Of a stretch of DNA of 64,000 nt, positions 17,447 through 25,399 are shown in pieces. How positions within the stretch are numbered: the stretch's first letter is position 1; the number at the start of each line of letters is the position of its first letter. This stretch comes from Mycoavidus cysteinexigens_B. GTDB lineage: Bacteria; Pseudomonadota; Gammaproteobacteria; Burkholderiales; Burkholderiaceae. Below the pieces are notes generated by a model. It did not search any database and had not been told where the DNA came from. It was given only the letters and a program-made list of their open reading frames with translations. The translations under genes and the position numbers were made by a program. The DNA is taken from contig JASSUG010000001.1 of NCBI GenBank assembly GCA_031963465.1, positions 1 to 64,000 on the forward strand, written 5' to 3'.

Positions 17447-19237
17447 ATGCGAAACGCCGAAACCATATTGAACATCATCCAAGAACGTGGCAGAAAGAAG
17501 TTGCCATTAAGCAATATCTATCGACAGCTGTATAACCGTGATCTTTATCTACGCGCTTACAGTAGACTTTACTGTAACGATGGGGCAATGACACCAGGTT
17601 CCACAAAGGAAACAGTGGATGCCATGTCATTAAATAAGATCGATACGCTTATCGACACCTTGCGTGCAGAGCGTTATCGATGGACACCCGTCCGACGCAC
17701 GCTGATTCCCAAGAAGTCCGGGAAGAAGCGCCCACTCGGACTACCGACATGGACAGATAAATTGTTACAAGAAGTGGTGCGGAGCATTTTAGACGCCTAC
17801 TACGAGCCACAATTTAGCCAACATTCGCATGGATTCCGACCAAAACTAGGTTGTCATACTGCTCTAGGAGAAATTACACGGCATTGGCGTGGTGTGAAAT
17901 GGTTTATTGAGGGAGATATTTCGCACTGTTTTGAACGACTCGATCATGAGCTTATGTTAACGATCTTGCAGGAAAAGATTCACGATAATCGATTTCTGCG
18001 ATTAATCGCTAACCTGCTCAAAGCTGGATATTTGGAAGACTGGCGATATCACGCAACCCTAAGCGGTGTAGCGCAAGGGGCGGTGGTTAGCCCCGTCCTC
18101 AGTAATATCTACCTTGATCGGTTAGATAAGTATGTCGAAACGGTGCTTCTCCCAACATACAACCACAAAGATTGGAGAAAACCTTACCCACCCTATATGG
18201 CACTGCTCAATGCCTCACGAGCAAAAAGGATTGCTGGAGAGCACAAACAGGCAAAAATGCTGCGCCAACAAGCACAGCACATGCCATCACGCGATCCAGC
18301 TGATCCTGATTTCCGAAGGCTTTGGTATGTCCGATATGCAGATGATTGGCTTCTGGGCTTTAGTGGATCATGCCAAGAAGCCAAAACAATTAAGCAGCAA
18401 CTGACAAGGTTCTTGCATGAACATCTCAAGCTTGAACTCTCACAGGAAAAGACGCTGCTAACCCATGCTCGGACAGAACCCGCACATTTCCTTGGATACG
18501 AGGTCGTCAATCTAAATGAGGATACCAAGCAACATCGAACAGCACATCAACGCTGTATCAATGGAGCCTCAGGATTGAAGATTCCTATGACAGTGATACG
18601 GGACAAATGCTCGCAATATATGCGAGCCGGAAAGCCCATTCAACTGACAGCCAGGATGCATGATACCGATTACAGTATCGTGGCCCAATACCAGGCGGAA
18701 TATCGCGGATTAGTGCAATACTATTTGATGGCTTTTAACGTTCACCGTCTCTGGTGGTTACATCGGGTGATGGAGCTTTCGCTAGTAAAGACACTGGCCG
18801 ATAAGCATAAAACCAGCGTCACCAAAGTGTATAAAAAATATCAGCGAACGGTGCCCACCCCTCACGGTACTCACAAGGTGCTTGAGGTGATACATGAACA
18901 TAAAGAAAAAAAGCCATTAATAGCACGGTTCGGAGGGATTGAACTCCGATGGAGAAAACACACAACGCTCAATGATCAACCTAAGAATATCTACAGCGGT
19001 CGATCAGAATTAGTGCAACGACTTCTGGCACAAGAATGCGAACTTTGTGGTTCAGTGGGCCAATGCGAAGTCCACCACATCCACAAGTTGGCCGATTTGA
19101 ATCAACCAGGACAAAAGGAAAAACCGGCCTGGGTCAAACGAATGGCAGCACGACGCCGTAAAACGCTTGTCGTATGCCAGACATGCCATCAGGACATTCA
19201 TCGCGAACGTTCCCAACGGCACAAATCGAAGGAATAG
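17447..19237 (+). CDS. ltrA: Group II intron reverse transcriptase/maturase with HNH domain (RT2)
   Basis: An intact 596-residue intron-encoded protein. RT motifs visible are RRTLIPKKSGKKRPLGLPTW, FIEGDISHCFERLDH, SGVAQGAVVSPVLSNIYLD and the active site VRYADDWLLGF (YADD). The maturase domain includes GLVQYYLMAFNVHRLWWL, and a C-terminal HNH/zinc region has CELCGSVGQCEVHHIHKL and CQTCHQDIH. It differs from RT1 in sequence and length, so it belongs to a separate intron class (mitochondrial/chloroplast-like). The ATG at 17447 follows a GAGG. It supports splicing and mobility of its own intron. Confidence 0.92.
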   Translation: MRNAETILNIIQERGRKKLPLSNIYRQLYNRDLYLRAYSRLYCNDGAMTPGSTKETVDAMSLNKIDTLIDTLRAERYRWTPVRRTLIPKKSGKKRPLGLPTWTDKLLQEVVRSILDAYYEPQFSQHSHGFRPKLGCHTALGEITRHWRGVKWFIEGDISHCFERLDHELMLTILQEKIHDNRFLRLIANLLKAGYLEDWRYHATLSGVAQGAVVSPVLSNIYLDRLDKYVETVLLPTYNHKDWRKPYPPYMALLNASRAKRIAGEHKQAKMLRQQAQHMPSRDPADPDFRRLWYVRYADDWLLGFSGSCQEAKTIKQQLTRFLHEHLKLELSQEKTLLTHARTEPAHFLGYEVVNLNEDTKQHRTAHQRCINGASGLKIPMTVIRDKCSQYMRAGKPIQLTARMHDTDYSIVAQYQAEYRGLVQYYLMAFNVHRLWWLHRVMELSLVKTLADKHKTSVTKVYKKYQRTVPTPHGTHKVLEVIHEHKEKKPLIARFGGIELRWRKHTTLNDQPKNIYSGRSELVQRLLAQECELCGSVGQCEVHHIHKLADLNQPGQKEKPAWVKRMAARRRKTLVVCQTCHQDIHRERSQRHKSKE

Positions 19238-19246
19238 ATCACTGGA

Positions 19247-19281
19247 GAGCTACGTGACACGGAAACGGTCATGCGTAGTTC
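19247..19281 (+). ncRNA. Group II intron domain V (RT2 intron)
   Basis: GAGCTACG (19247-19254) pairs with CGTAGTTC (19274-19281) around a GGAAAC-capped stem; the AGC catalytic triad sits in the first strand. This is the expected domain V directly after the RT2 stop codon. Domain VI and the 3' splice site should follow within about 100 bases, but I cannot place the 3' end. Confidence 0.7.
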
Positions 19282-19720
19282 GGAGGGGGTTGCGCCTTGC
19301 AAGCGCATAAAATTCAGTTGCCTGAAATGGCAGCCGTGGCAAAGCTTAGCCAGCAGCCGCGTACCGAGTCTTGCGTGGTGTCCGGTAACGGCCACTGCGA
19401 AGCGTAGACAGGGAGGTTGTAGGCCGGAACATCAGTGAACGGGAAGATAGCCCCGAAATCGAACATGGTCGAAGTAGCCGACTCTATCTCTCTAAGGGGA
19501 AGGCAGAATTCCGGTACACGTCATGGCGAGTGTATAGGGGTGCTTCCGGGGTTGTTACCGCCAGCATGCAACCGAAGGACTTTATGTGAACAAGGGAGAT
19601 CCGTCAGGTTCAAGCGATGTCTGCTTGTAAGGCCAGACGAGCCGAGAAGGTAGAAAGGCCTGATGACCTGACGGAAGTCAGACTGGTTGATAGTACTCTG
19701 AGGTCGGGAGAGCCGGCTAC
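19282..19720 (+). ncRNA. Intron junction region: RT2 intron 3' end and RT3 intron domains I-III
   Basis: About 440 non-coding bases. The first part should contain domain VI of the RT2 intron; the remainder, up to the RT3 start, reads as structured domain I-III RNA (for example TTGTAGGCCGGAACATCAG and GACCTGACGGAAGTCAG). The exact start of the RT3 intron is not clear: there is no unambiguous GTGYG, only candidates such as the GTGTCC near 19379. Confidence 0.55.
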
Positions 19721-21142
19721 ATGGGGAAGCGGCCAGCAGAAGTTGAATCGTTCGTGGGCAACATGGACTCCATACAAAGGGAGATAAGGACTTTTATGCA
19801 AAGAGAAGACTCACCGGCCATGGAAACAGGACTCGAACGAATAGCAGCAAAAGCTCGGTGTGAACCAGGCCTCCGATTTACTTCGTTGGCCCATTACATC
19901 ACGCAGGATCGGGTGTGGGCGAATCTGTGGAAGATTCCGAATCACTCGGCCGCAGGGGTGGATGGGCAGAAGGTAGCGGAGGCGAAGGAGAGCTTTGATG
20001 AGTGGATTGAGCCGATGCTTCAATCTGTCCACCGCCGGGGATATCAGGCGCCGAATATCCGGCGCGTGTATATCCCCAAGCCCGGAAAACAGGAGATGCG
20101 TCCGTTGGGCGTGCCGACTGTCGCTGACCGGGCGCTCCAGCGAAGCGCCGCCGAAGTACTGTCGGCCATCTATGAACAGGACTTTCTGCCTTGTTCATTT
20201 GGCGGGCGACCGAAGCGGAGTGCTCACAAAGCACTGGCAACGCTCCATGAAGTGATTGCCGGTGGCAAGGTTAGTTGGGCGCTGGAGGCGGATTTGAAGA
20301 ACTTCTTCGGGAGTCTGGATCATTCATGGATACTCCGGCTTGTTGAGCACCGAGTAGGGGACCCGCGCTTGATCAGTCTGATCCGGCGCTGGCTGAAAGC
20401 AGGCATTCTGGAAGATGGGAAGGTGCATCAAAACGAAGAGGGGACCCCGCAAGGCGGTTCGATTAGTGTGCTTTTAAGCAACGTGTATCTGCATTACGTA
20501 CTTGACCTGTGGTTTGAACGCGTGGTCAAGCGTCACCTGCAGGGCGAGGCTTATTTGGTGCGCTACGTCGACGATTTTGTGATGTGTTTCCAAAACCAGT
20601 CTGATGCACTTCGTGTCCAGAATGCCTTGCGCAAACGATTGGAGAAATTTGGTCTGGCGCTCGAACCGACTAAAACCAAGCTCGTTGCATTTGGTCGTTT
20701 TGCCCAACGGTACGCAAGCCAACACGGGAAACGGCGTCCAGAGACGATTTATTTTCTGGGCTTCACCCTGTACTGCACGCGCAACCAGAAAGGCAATTTC
20801 AAGATAGGGATACGCACGGAAAAGTCTCGACTCCGGCGTAGTCTGGCTAGCTTGCAAGACTTGATGCGTCAAGTGAGGCATTTATCGATTCGGGAACAAG
20901 CTGAAAAGCTCAATCGGGTATTGCGTGGCCACTATGCCTACTATGGCATTGCCGGGAACTTCAGGGCACTGCATAATGTACATAGAGCGGTGGAGCATTA
21001 CTGGCGCAAGATGCTGAGCAGTCGGAGTCGTTCAGGTTACGTCACCTGGGAGGTATTCCTGGAGATTAAGAAGCGATTTCCATTAATGCGACCAAAGCTG
21101 CATCTTCCCTATCGGGAGTTGAAAGCTATCGCAGTGCTGTGA
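19721..21142 (+). CDS. ltrA: Group II intron reverse transcriptase/maturase without endonuclease (RT3)
   Basis: An intact 473-residue RT/maturase. Motifs include RVYIPKPGKQEMRPLGVPTV, ALEADLKNFFGSLDH, EEGTPQGGSISVLLSNVYL and the active site LVRYVDDFVM (YVDD). The maturase region includes LRGHYAYYGIAGNFRAL. Unlike RT1 and RT2 there is no HNH domain, so it belongs to a third class that relies on other means of second-strand priming. The ATG at 19721 is the longest option; in-frame ATGs near 19763 and 19820 are possible, since the conserved family region starts around ARCEPGLRFTSL. Confidence 0.9.
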   Translation: MGKRPAEVESFVGNMDSIQREIRTFMQREDSPAMETGLERIAAKARCEPGLRFTSLAHYITQDRVWANLWKIPNHSAAGVDGQKVAEAKESFDEWIEPMLQSVHRRGYQAPNIRRVYIPKPGKQEMRPLGVPTVADRALQRSAAEVLSAIYEQDFLPCSFGGRPKRSAHKALATLHEVIAGGKVSWALEADLKNFFGSLDHSWILRLVEHRVGDPRLISLIRRWLKAGILEDGKVHQNEEGTPQGGSISVLLSNVYLHYVLDLWFERVVKRHLQGEAYLVRYVDDFVMCFQNQSDALRVQNALRKRLEKFGLALEPTKTKLVAFGRFAQRYASQHGKRRPETIYFLGFTLYCTRNQKGNFKIGIRTEKSRLRRSLASLQDLMRQVRHLSIREQAEKLNRVLRGHYAYYGIAGNFRALHNVHRAVEHYWRKMLSSRSRSGYVTWEVFLEIKKRFPLMRPKLHLPYRELKAIAVL

Positions 21143-21155
21143 ATCAACTGCTGAA

Positions 21156-21189
21156 GAGCGTAGTGCGGGAAATCCGCACGCTACGATCT
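21156..21189 (+). ncRNA. Group II intron domain V (RT3 intron)
   Basis: A 34-base hairpin starting GAGCGTAG with a GGGAAA-type cap and closing CTACGATCT, 14 bases after the RT3 stop. It carries the AGC triad. It is followed by a strong stem (ACCGGGGGC with GCCTCCGGT) that fits domain VI. The block then ends at 21262 with CCCGAC. Confidence 0.75.
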
Positions 21190-21262
21190 GTGGGAACCGG
21201 GGGCGGGCGACTGCCTCCGGTCACCCGGTCGGTGGCGTAGTAATGCGCTGCTGCTACCCGAC

Positions 21263-21303
21263 TCCAGTTTGGCTTTGGCGACATCGATACCGAGATAATT
21301 CAT
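21263..21303 (-). pseudogene. IS110-family transposase, N-terminal part (13.7 codons)
   Basis: Minus-strand translation from the ATG at 21303 is MNYLGIDVAKAKL followed by GA, the first two bases of the Asp14 codon. The third base and the rest of the gene resume at 14271. GIDVAK carries the first catalytic Asp of the DEDD site. The intron block separates this fragment from the remaining three acidic residues. Confidence 0.85.
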
Positions 21304-21560
21304 CTTTATTCTCAACTTAAAAATAGGAATACCAACTCACCCACTTGCCTTGTGCATTCAGGGTCGAACCCTTGGCTACCGTTCAGTGTCACGCTGGCGA
21401 GAAGTAGAGGTAAAGGGCTTAATCTACAATACAAGGTCAACGCCTTAAGGGGAAAAACAAGCTCCCTTCACCTCCTGTGATGTAGCTAATCATCACATAA
21501 AGAATGATACAAGCGCAGTAATCGGCCTTTCGGCCGAAAGGCGTGGTAAAGAAACAAAAT
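21304..21560. other. IS110 upstream non-coding end, possible bridge-RNA region
   Basis: IS110-family elements carry a long non-coding end; in many, the segment upstream of the transposase encodes a structured bridge RNA that guides target choice. This stretch upstream of the transposase ATG has hairpins, including AGGGTCGAACCCT near 21359 and the perfect 18-base palindrome GCCTTTCGGCCGAAAGGC at 21525-21542. Assigning a bridge RNA is inference from family knowledge; no covariance or expression evidence is available. Confidence 0.3.
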
Positions 21561-21880
21561 AGCCTCAGTTTATTTTTTTGATTCCGAAATAGACGAAAAA
21601 TAATCCTTATTTATCAACAACTTAAATTTGTTTCTTGAAAGGGGGGAAGGTCTAGTTTGGGTAAGAAAATTCCGATATTTCGTACTATGGGACTTGCATT
21701 TGTATCACGAAAAATCGGTTCGATAAAACGTTCGTTTTGGCGAACGCCAGTTGGAGAATCGGTACGTAGCCACGGTGCGCCACGCCGCAGGCTATTTCCT
21801 GTGCAGAATACTCGTTTAGCAAATCTGCGTTCGATTTACTTCGTATCCTTGACTATAGTGAACTAAACAAGCAACGGTGA
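21561..21880. other. Intergenic region upstream of the resolvase
   Basis: About 320 bases, AT-rich on the left. GTTCGTTTTGGCGAAC (near 21730) is a small inverted repeat. A recombination (res-like) site is often next to a serine resolvase gene, but I cannot delimit one. The open frame at 21657-21866 has no recognisable protein character and I do not call it. Confidence 0.3.
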
Positions 21881-22483
21881 ATGGACATGAACATCGGCTA
21901 CGCGCGCGTCAGTACGGGCGAACAAAATCTGACCTTGCAAATCGATGCACTCAAGGCGGTGGGATGCGCGAAGGTGTTAACTGAGGTGGCCAGTGGTGCT
22001 TCGGCCGAACGGCCCGTGCTCACGCGCTTACTCGACGACGTGCGCGCGGGGGACGTGATCGTCATCTGGAAATTGGATCGCCTGGGCCGTTCGCTACGCC
22101 ACCTGATCGATGTGGTCGGACGCTTGCTCGAACACGGGGTGGGCCTCAAGAGTTTGAATGATCCGGTCGATACCACAACCGCGCAGGGACGGCTGGTGTT
22201 CAATCTATTTGCGTCCCTAGCTGAATTCGAAAAGGATGTTATTCGGGAACGCACACAGGCGGGTTTATTCTCTGCTCGAGCACGTGGCCGCAAGGGCGGA
22301 CGTCCAAAGGGCTTGCCAACGAAGGCGGAACCGACCGCGTATGCGGCAGAAACGCTCTATCGAGAAGGGACGCTCAGTGCCGAACAGATCGCGCAGCGTC
22401 TGCATATCTCCAAGAGCACGTTGTATGCTTACCTGCGCTATCGCGGCGCGCCCGTTGGCAGGCATGCAGCTCGGACATTGTGA
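21881..22483 (+). CDS. Serine recombinase (resolvase/invertase family)
   Basis: A 200-residue small serine recombinase. NIGYARVSTGEQN contains the catalytic Ser, with the conserved Arg region VIVIWKLDRLGRSLRHL, the helix E segment SLAEFEKDVIRERTQAG, and a C-terminal helix-turn-helix (LSAEQIAQRLHISKSTLYAYL). Such enzymes resolve cointegrates of Tn3-type transposons or invert DNA segments. No transposase of such an element is in the window, so it is probably a leftover of a transposon or phage. The start may be ATG 21881 or ATG 21887; the family begins at about MNIGYARVS, favouring 21887. Confidence 0.9.
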   Translation: MDMNIGYARVSTGEQNLTLQIDALKAVGCAKVLTEVASGASAERPVLTRLLDDVRAGDVIVIWKLDRLGRSLRHLIDVVGRLLEHGVGLKSLNDPVDTTTAQGRLVFNLFASLAEFEKDVIRERTQAGLFSARARGRKGGRPKGLPTKAEPTAYAAETLYREGTLSAEQIAQRLHISKSTLYAYLRYRGAPVGRHAARTL

Positions 22484-22758
22484 GTTCATCGTGCCACGCA
22501 AAACGATTCCGGCCGAGGCGTTGATCGATGAGAGTGATCCAAACTGGGGGCTGACGTAATCAATTGATCGAGTATGGCCCAGTTTTTCTGGCGGCTGTTA
22601 GGCAATATCAATGTATTCGCTTCCACTGCTTCGACCGTCAGCCCCCAGTTTGGATCACGCTCCTATACGACCTGATACGGCTGTTGCGCCTCAAGCTCGC
22701 CCTAGGCGTGGCTTAGCTGTGTACAGCTTCTTCTGCTTCCTTGAAGGAAAGCGCTAAT
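22484..22758. other. Mobile-element debris between resolvase and fliO
   Basis: No gene recognised. The segment directly after the resolvase stop reads openly as EFIVPRKTIPAEALIDESDP and ends at 22559, which could be the tail of a lost protein. It contains the long perfect inverted repeat listed separately. It looks like the remains of insertion-element ends. Confidence 0.4.
22534..22658. repeat. 23-bp perfect inverted repeat with 79-bp spacer
   Basis: GTGATCCAAACTGGGGGCTG... at 22534-22556 is matched base for base by its reverse complement at 22636-22658. The length and perfection suggest the two termini of an insertion element facing each other, left after loss of the interior, or a miniature inverted-repeat element. 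The left arm overlaps an open frame whose last residues are DPNWGLT. Confidence 0.8.
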
Positions 22759-23145
22759 CTAGGGATTAACCGTTTCTGCGGCATCATTGCTGGCTGGCAT
22801 TGTATGCAGCGTGCGTACGCTGCCTGCTGCTACGCCTAGGACAAGCCAGGTATTACCTATTTCAACGACCATCACTTTTTCTTTGGGCGTAAGAGCGGTA
22901 CTGCTTAAGACTTTGATTAAGCCTGGACGTCGAAGCGGCGCGCGTACGCCAAAGCGGCGGGCGGCCCATGCGCAAGCATAGGCCAGCCCAATCACGGCAA
23001 TTAGCCAAGCGATGGTCTGCGCCACTGAAGCCAGGCCTACTGCGCTCGGTAGGGGGGTGTGCTCATTCGCTAGGGCTGTAGTGGGCAGCACAATGACCGT
23101 GGTGAGGGCGCGGCATAGCGCCGTGCGCACAATAGTACTATGCAT
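22759..23145 (-). CDS. fliO: FliO-like flagellar export protein, isolated
   Basis: A 128-residue protein with an N-terminal signal/hydrophobic region, one clear membrane helix (VAQTIAWLIAVIGLAYACAWAARRF, about 40-65) and the FliO core KVLSSTALTPKEKVMVVEIG followed by WLVLGV. FliO helps assemble the flagellar type III export gate (FliPQR). Normally it sits between fliN and fliP; here no other flagellar gene is visible, and the neighbours are mobile DNA and fpr. It may be the surviving fragment of a lost flagellar cluster or have been separated by rearrangement. The frame appears intact. Confidence 0.72.
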   Translation of the reverse strand: MHSTIVRTALCRALTTVIVLPTTALANEHTPLPSAVGLASVAQTIAWLIAVIGLAYACAWAARRFGVRAPLRRPGLIKVLSSTALTPKEKVMVVEIGNTWLVLGVAAGSVRTLHTMPASNDAAETVNP

Positions 23146-23171
23146 GATGCAGTTCCAAGGTAGAGTGAAAC

Positions 23172-23942
23172 TTAGTCAACGAATGCCCGTTCAACTACGT
23201 AATGGCCAGGTTGCGAATGGGTACCTTCGGTAAAGCCCATTTCTTTAAGCAAGGCGCGTGTATCCTTGAGCATATGTGGGCTGCCACATAACATTAAACG
23301 GTCATGTTCAACGGAGAAGGAGGGTAACCCCACATCCTCAAAGAGCTTGCCGTCTTGAATTAAATCCGTAATCCGGCCACGATTGTGGAAAGACTCGCGT
23401 GTGACCGTTGGGTAATAGACCAGTTGATCTTGAATCAGCTGGCCAATATGTTCATCGTGCGGCAACGACTGGGTAATGTATTCTTTGTAAGCCAATTCAT
23501 CGATAAAGCGGCAAGTGTGAGTCAGCACGATGCGTTTATAGCGGCTGTAGATCTCGGGGTCCTTAATAATGCTCATGAACGGTGCCAGCCCTGTGCCGGT
23601 TGATAATAGCCAGAGGGTAGAGCCGGGCAATAGAGAGTCAGCAATCAACGTTCCCGTTGATTTTTTGCTGATATAAACTGGATCGCCCACTTTCACATGT
23701 TGTAAGCGTGAAGTCAGCGGGCCATCTTGCACTTTAATTGACAGAAACTCTAAAGTTTCTTCATAGTTGGCGCTGGCCATGCTGTAGGCGCGCACCAGGG
23801 GTTTGTTGTCAATCTCAAGGCCTACGAGGGTGAATTGACCATTATCAAAACGAAAAGAGCGATCGCGCGTACAGGTGAAGCTGAAAAGCGTGTCGGTCCA
23901 ATGGTGGATACTTAATACAGTTTGTTGGGTCAGATTACTCAT
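23172..23942 (-). CDS. fpr: Ferredoxin/flavodoxin-NADP reductase
   Basis: About 256 residues from the ATG at 23942 (MSNLTQQTVLSIHHW). It shows the FAD-binding RAYSMAS motif near residue 50, the NADP-binding STGTGLAPFMSII near 110, and the CGSPHM segment near the end, followed by a family-typical C-terminus. The enzyme passes electrons between NADPH and ferredoxin or flavodoxin in oxidative-stress and Fe-S metabolism. An upstream in-frame start at 23996 would add 18 residues not typical of the family, so I prefer 23942, although no strong Shine-Dalgarno is seen. Confidence 0.9.
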   Translation of the reverse strand: MSNLTQQTVLSIHHWTDTLFSFTCTRDRSFRFDNGQFTLVGLEIDNKPLVRAYSMASANYEETLEFLSIKVQDGPLTSRLQHVKVGDPVYISKKSTGTLIADSLLPGSTLWLLSTGTGLAPFMSIIKDPEIYSRYKRIVLTHTCRFIDELAYKEYITQSLPHDEHIGQLIQDQLVYYPTVTRESFHNRGRITDLIQDGKLFEDVGLPSFSVEHDRLMLCGSPHMLKDTRALLKEMGFTEGTHSQPGHYVVERAFVD

Positions 23943-24033
23943 GATAAATCGGTCGCGGATAACAACAAATAGTCCCTCAAGTAGGCTAGGCTTCATTCTA
24001 CTCTTAATTGGAAATAAGAGTGATTCTCGTTTC

Positions 24034-24876
24034 CTAAAAGTGCGTTTTTATCTCTATTTTTTCTGTCGAGCGTGCACTGAGCGGCTCAAGACGCAAGCGC
24101 GCAATGTAAGGCAAGTGGTCTGATAACCAAGCCGCTTTGGCGGCGGGTACGAGTTCGACGGGGGTGAGCTCACGCACGAACATTTTGTCGAGCGCTAAGG
24201 CTGGCGAAAAAGCCGGAAAGGTTTTTGCCGCTTGCCCGAGCGTCATAGCGACTTCGCTTAGACCCAGAGCATTAAAAATAGGAACCGAATCGCTTTGCCA
24301 GTCATTAAAGTCGCCAGCGAGAATTAAGGGACCGGTAGGCGCCTCGCGCGTAATCCAATGAGCGACCCATTCCATTTGCCGTAAGCGCGCCGCACGGGTC
24401 AGGGCCAGATGCACGCACAGTAAGATGATTGGGCGTTGGTTGATGGTCATCCGTGCGACTAATAGGCCACGCTGTTCAAAGCGATGGGCGGAAATGTCCC
24501 AGCGTCCGCCTAGAGCCAGTGGGTAAGGGGACAGAATGGCATTGCCGTGTCGCCACGAGGTTCTGTGCACATTAGGTCCGAGTGCGAGATGCAGGCGTAA
24601 GCTGGTTGAGATCTCCGTCGCATGGCAGTGCCAATTTTCATCGGCGGTGGCGATTTTGGCTTTGCTCCGCTCGGCTGTCGACCTTGGCGCAGACAGGCGT
24701 CGCGCCATTGTTTCTTGCAAAAAATAGATGTCGGCAGGGGTGAGTTGCAGCCAGCGCTGCATCGCGTGCCAGGTTTGAAACCCAAGTGGCGAGCGGCCTT
24801 TGTGTAGATTCCAGCTGACGGCAATGAGCTCATGCGGGTCGCATGGCGCGGTGCGTAGCGTTGCTGGAGATTTCAT
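24034..24876 (-). CDS. Endonuclease/exonuclease/phosphatase (EEP) family hydrolase
   Basis: A 280-residue EEP-fold protein. Characteristic motifs are VSWNLHKG (Asn), DIYFLQETM (metal-binding Glu), ILAGDFNDWQ (Asp and Asn) and LSDHLPYIARL (catalytic Asp-His). The superfamily includes nucleases, sphingomyelinases and phosphoinositide phosphatases; the substrate cannot be told from sequence alone. Its ATG overlaps the stop of the preceding gene (24873-25364) by four bases, so the two are co-translated. Confidence 0.85.
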   Translation of the reverse strand: MKSPATLRTAPCDPHELIAVSWNLHKGRSPLGFQTWHAMQRWLQLTPADIYFLQETMARRLSAPRSTAERSKAKIATADENWHCHATEISTSLRLHLALGPNVHRTSWRHGNAILSPYPLALGGRWDISAHRFEQRGLLVARMTINQRPIILLCVHLALTRAARLRQMEWVAHWITREAPTGPLILAGDFNDWQSDSVPIFNALGLSEVAMTLGQAAKTFPAFSPALALDKMFVRELTPVELVPAAKAAWLSDHLPYIARLRLEPLSARSTEKIEIKTHF

Positions 24877-25364
24877 GGGTGGCTAAGGCGAGCCCGCAGT
24901 CGATAAATGAGCATGGGGTTGCGCGGCAGAATTTGCCAGGTGGCCCATGCGTCAAAGGGAACCACGAGTCTCGGATGGCTCGCATTGACGATACGAGGAG
25001 AGGCCGGCAATGCGCAGTTCAGTAAGGTAGATGCGCTTGGTTTTTCGAGGGTTTCGCGGGTCTCAAGAGCAAAGGTGACAGCCTGGTCTGTGAGCGTGTC
25101 AGGCGTAATGATAATGGTGCGGGACAATTCGAGGGCGGCTTGATCGCAACCCGGCGCAGGGCTAACTAAATAGCGGTTGGTTTCAGTATGCGATTGACCA
25201 AGGGGGGTTTGGCCGGCCAAACTGGCAACCTGCCGACCTTCTTGCATAATGTGCAATTCCCACTGCACGATGGGGGTTGACGGCTGGGTCCACGCTGGCA
25301 GGCTAGCCCAGAAACACAAGCTCAGCACGCTTGCAATCAGCACTTTAAGGGACAAACGATACAT
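24873..25364 (-). CDS. Uncharacterised exported protein, paired with the EEP hydrolase
   Basis: About 163 residues starting MYRLSLKVLIASVLSLCFWA, a signal peptide with likely cleavage after PAWTQ. The mature part is small, with two cysteines (APGCDQ and LLNCALP) that could form a disulfide. I do not recognise a domain. Start at 25364 is supported by AAAAAGGA a few bases upstream; the longer frame to 25409 would put residues before the signal peptide. Its stop overlaps the start of the downstream EEP gene, so it is translationally coupled to it. The function is unknown; a periplasmic location is predicted. Confidence 0.7.
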   Translation of the reverse strand: MYRLSLKVLIASVLSLCFWASLPAWTQPSTPIVQWELHIMQEGRQVASLAGQTPLGQSHTETNRYLVSPAPGCDQAALELSRTIIITPDTLTDQAVTFALETRETLEKPSASTLLNCALPASPRIVNASHPRLVVPFDAWATWQILPRNPMLIYRLRARLSHP

Positions 25365-25399
25365 AAAATTCCTTTTTACTGGACGTTGAGCTGTGGCTA

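Larger units (their letters stand above)
14272..21262 (+). mobile_element. Nested or tandem group II intron block inserted in an IS110 transposase gene
   Basis: The left border is GTGCGACGCGAGG at 14272, the GTGYG start of a group II intron; the right border is after CTACCCGAC at 21262. Removing the block restores the IS110 transposase frame at its Asp14 codon, which fixes both borders. The block is 6991 bases and contains three different intron-encoded reverse transcriptases (15197-16919, 17447-19237, 19721-21142), at least three intron 5' ends (14272, 14502, 16938) and domain V sequences (16918, 19247, 21156). All introns are sense to the + strand, opposite to the transposase, so they cannot be spliced from its mRNA. 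Assignment of inner borders is incomplete. Confidence 0.85.

Noticed and set aside
20474..20881. Minus-strand open frame inside the RT3 maturase
   Set aside because: RT3 has all RT motifs in one intact frame; the antisense frame is a shadow.
21340..21375. GGGTCGAACCC resembling a tRNA T-arm
   Set aside because: No matching acceptor, D or anticodon arms could be built around it; it lies in the IS110 non-coding end and is better explained as an element hairpin.
22265..22501. Minus-strand open frame across the resolvase C-terminus
   Set aside because: It is antisense to a well-supported recombinase helix-turn-helix region.
22236..22559. Alternative + frame overlapping the resolvase gene
   Set aside because: Most of it is an out-of-frame shadow of the resolvase; only its last part beyond 22484 could be a relic, and this is described as debris.
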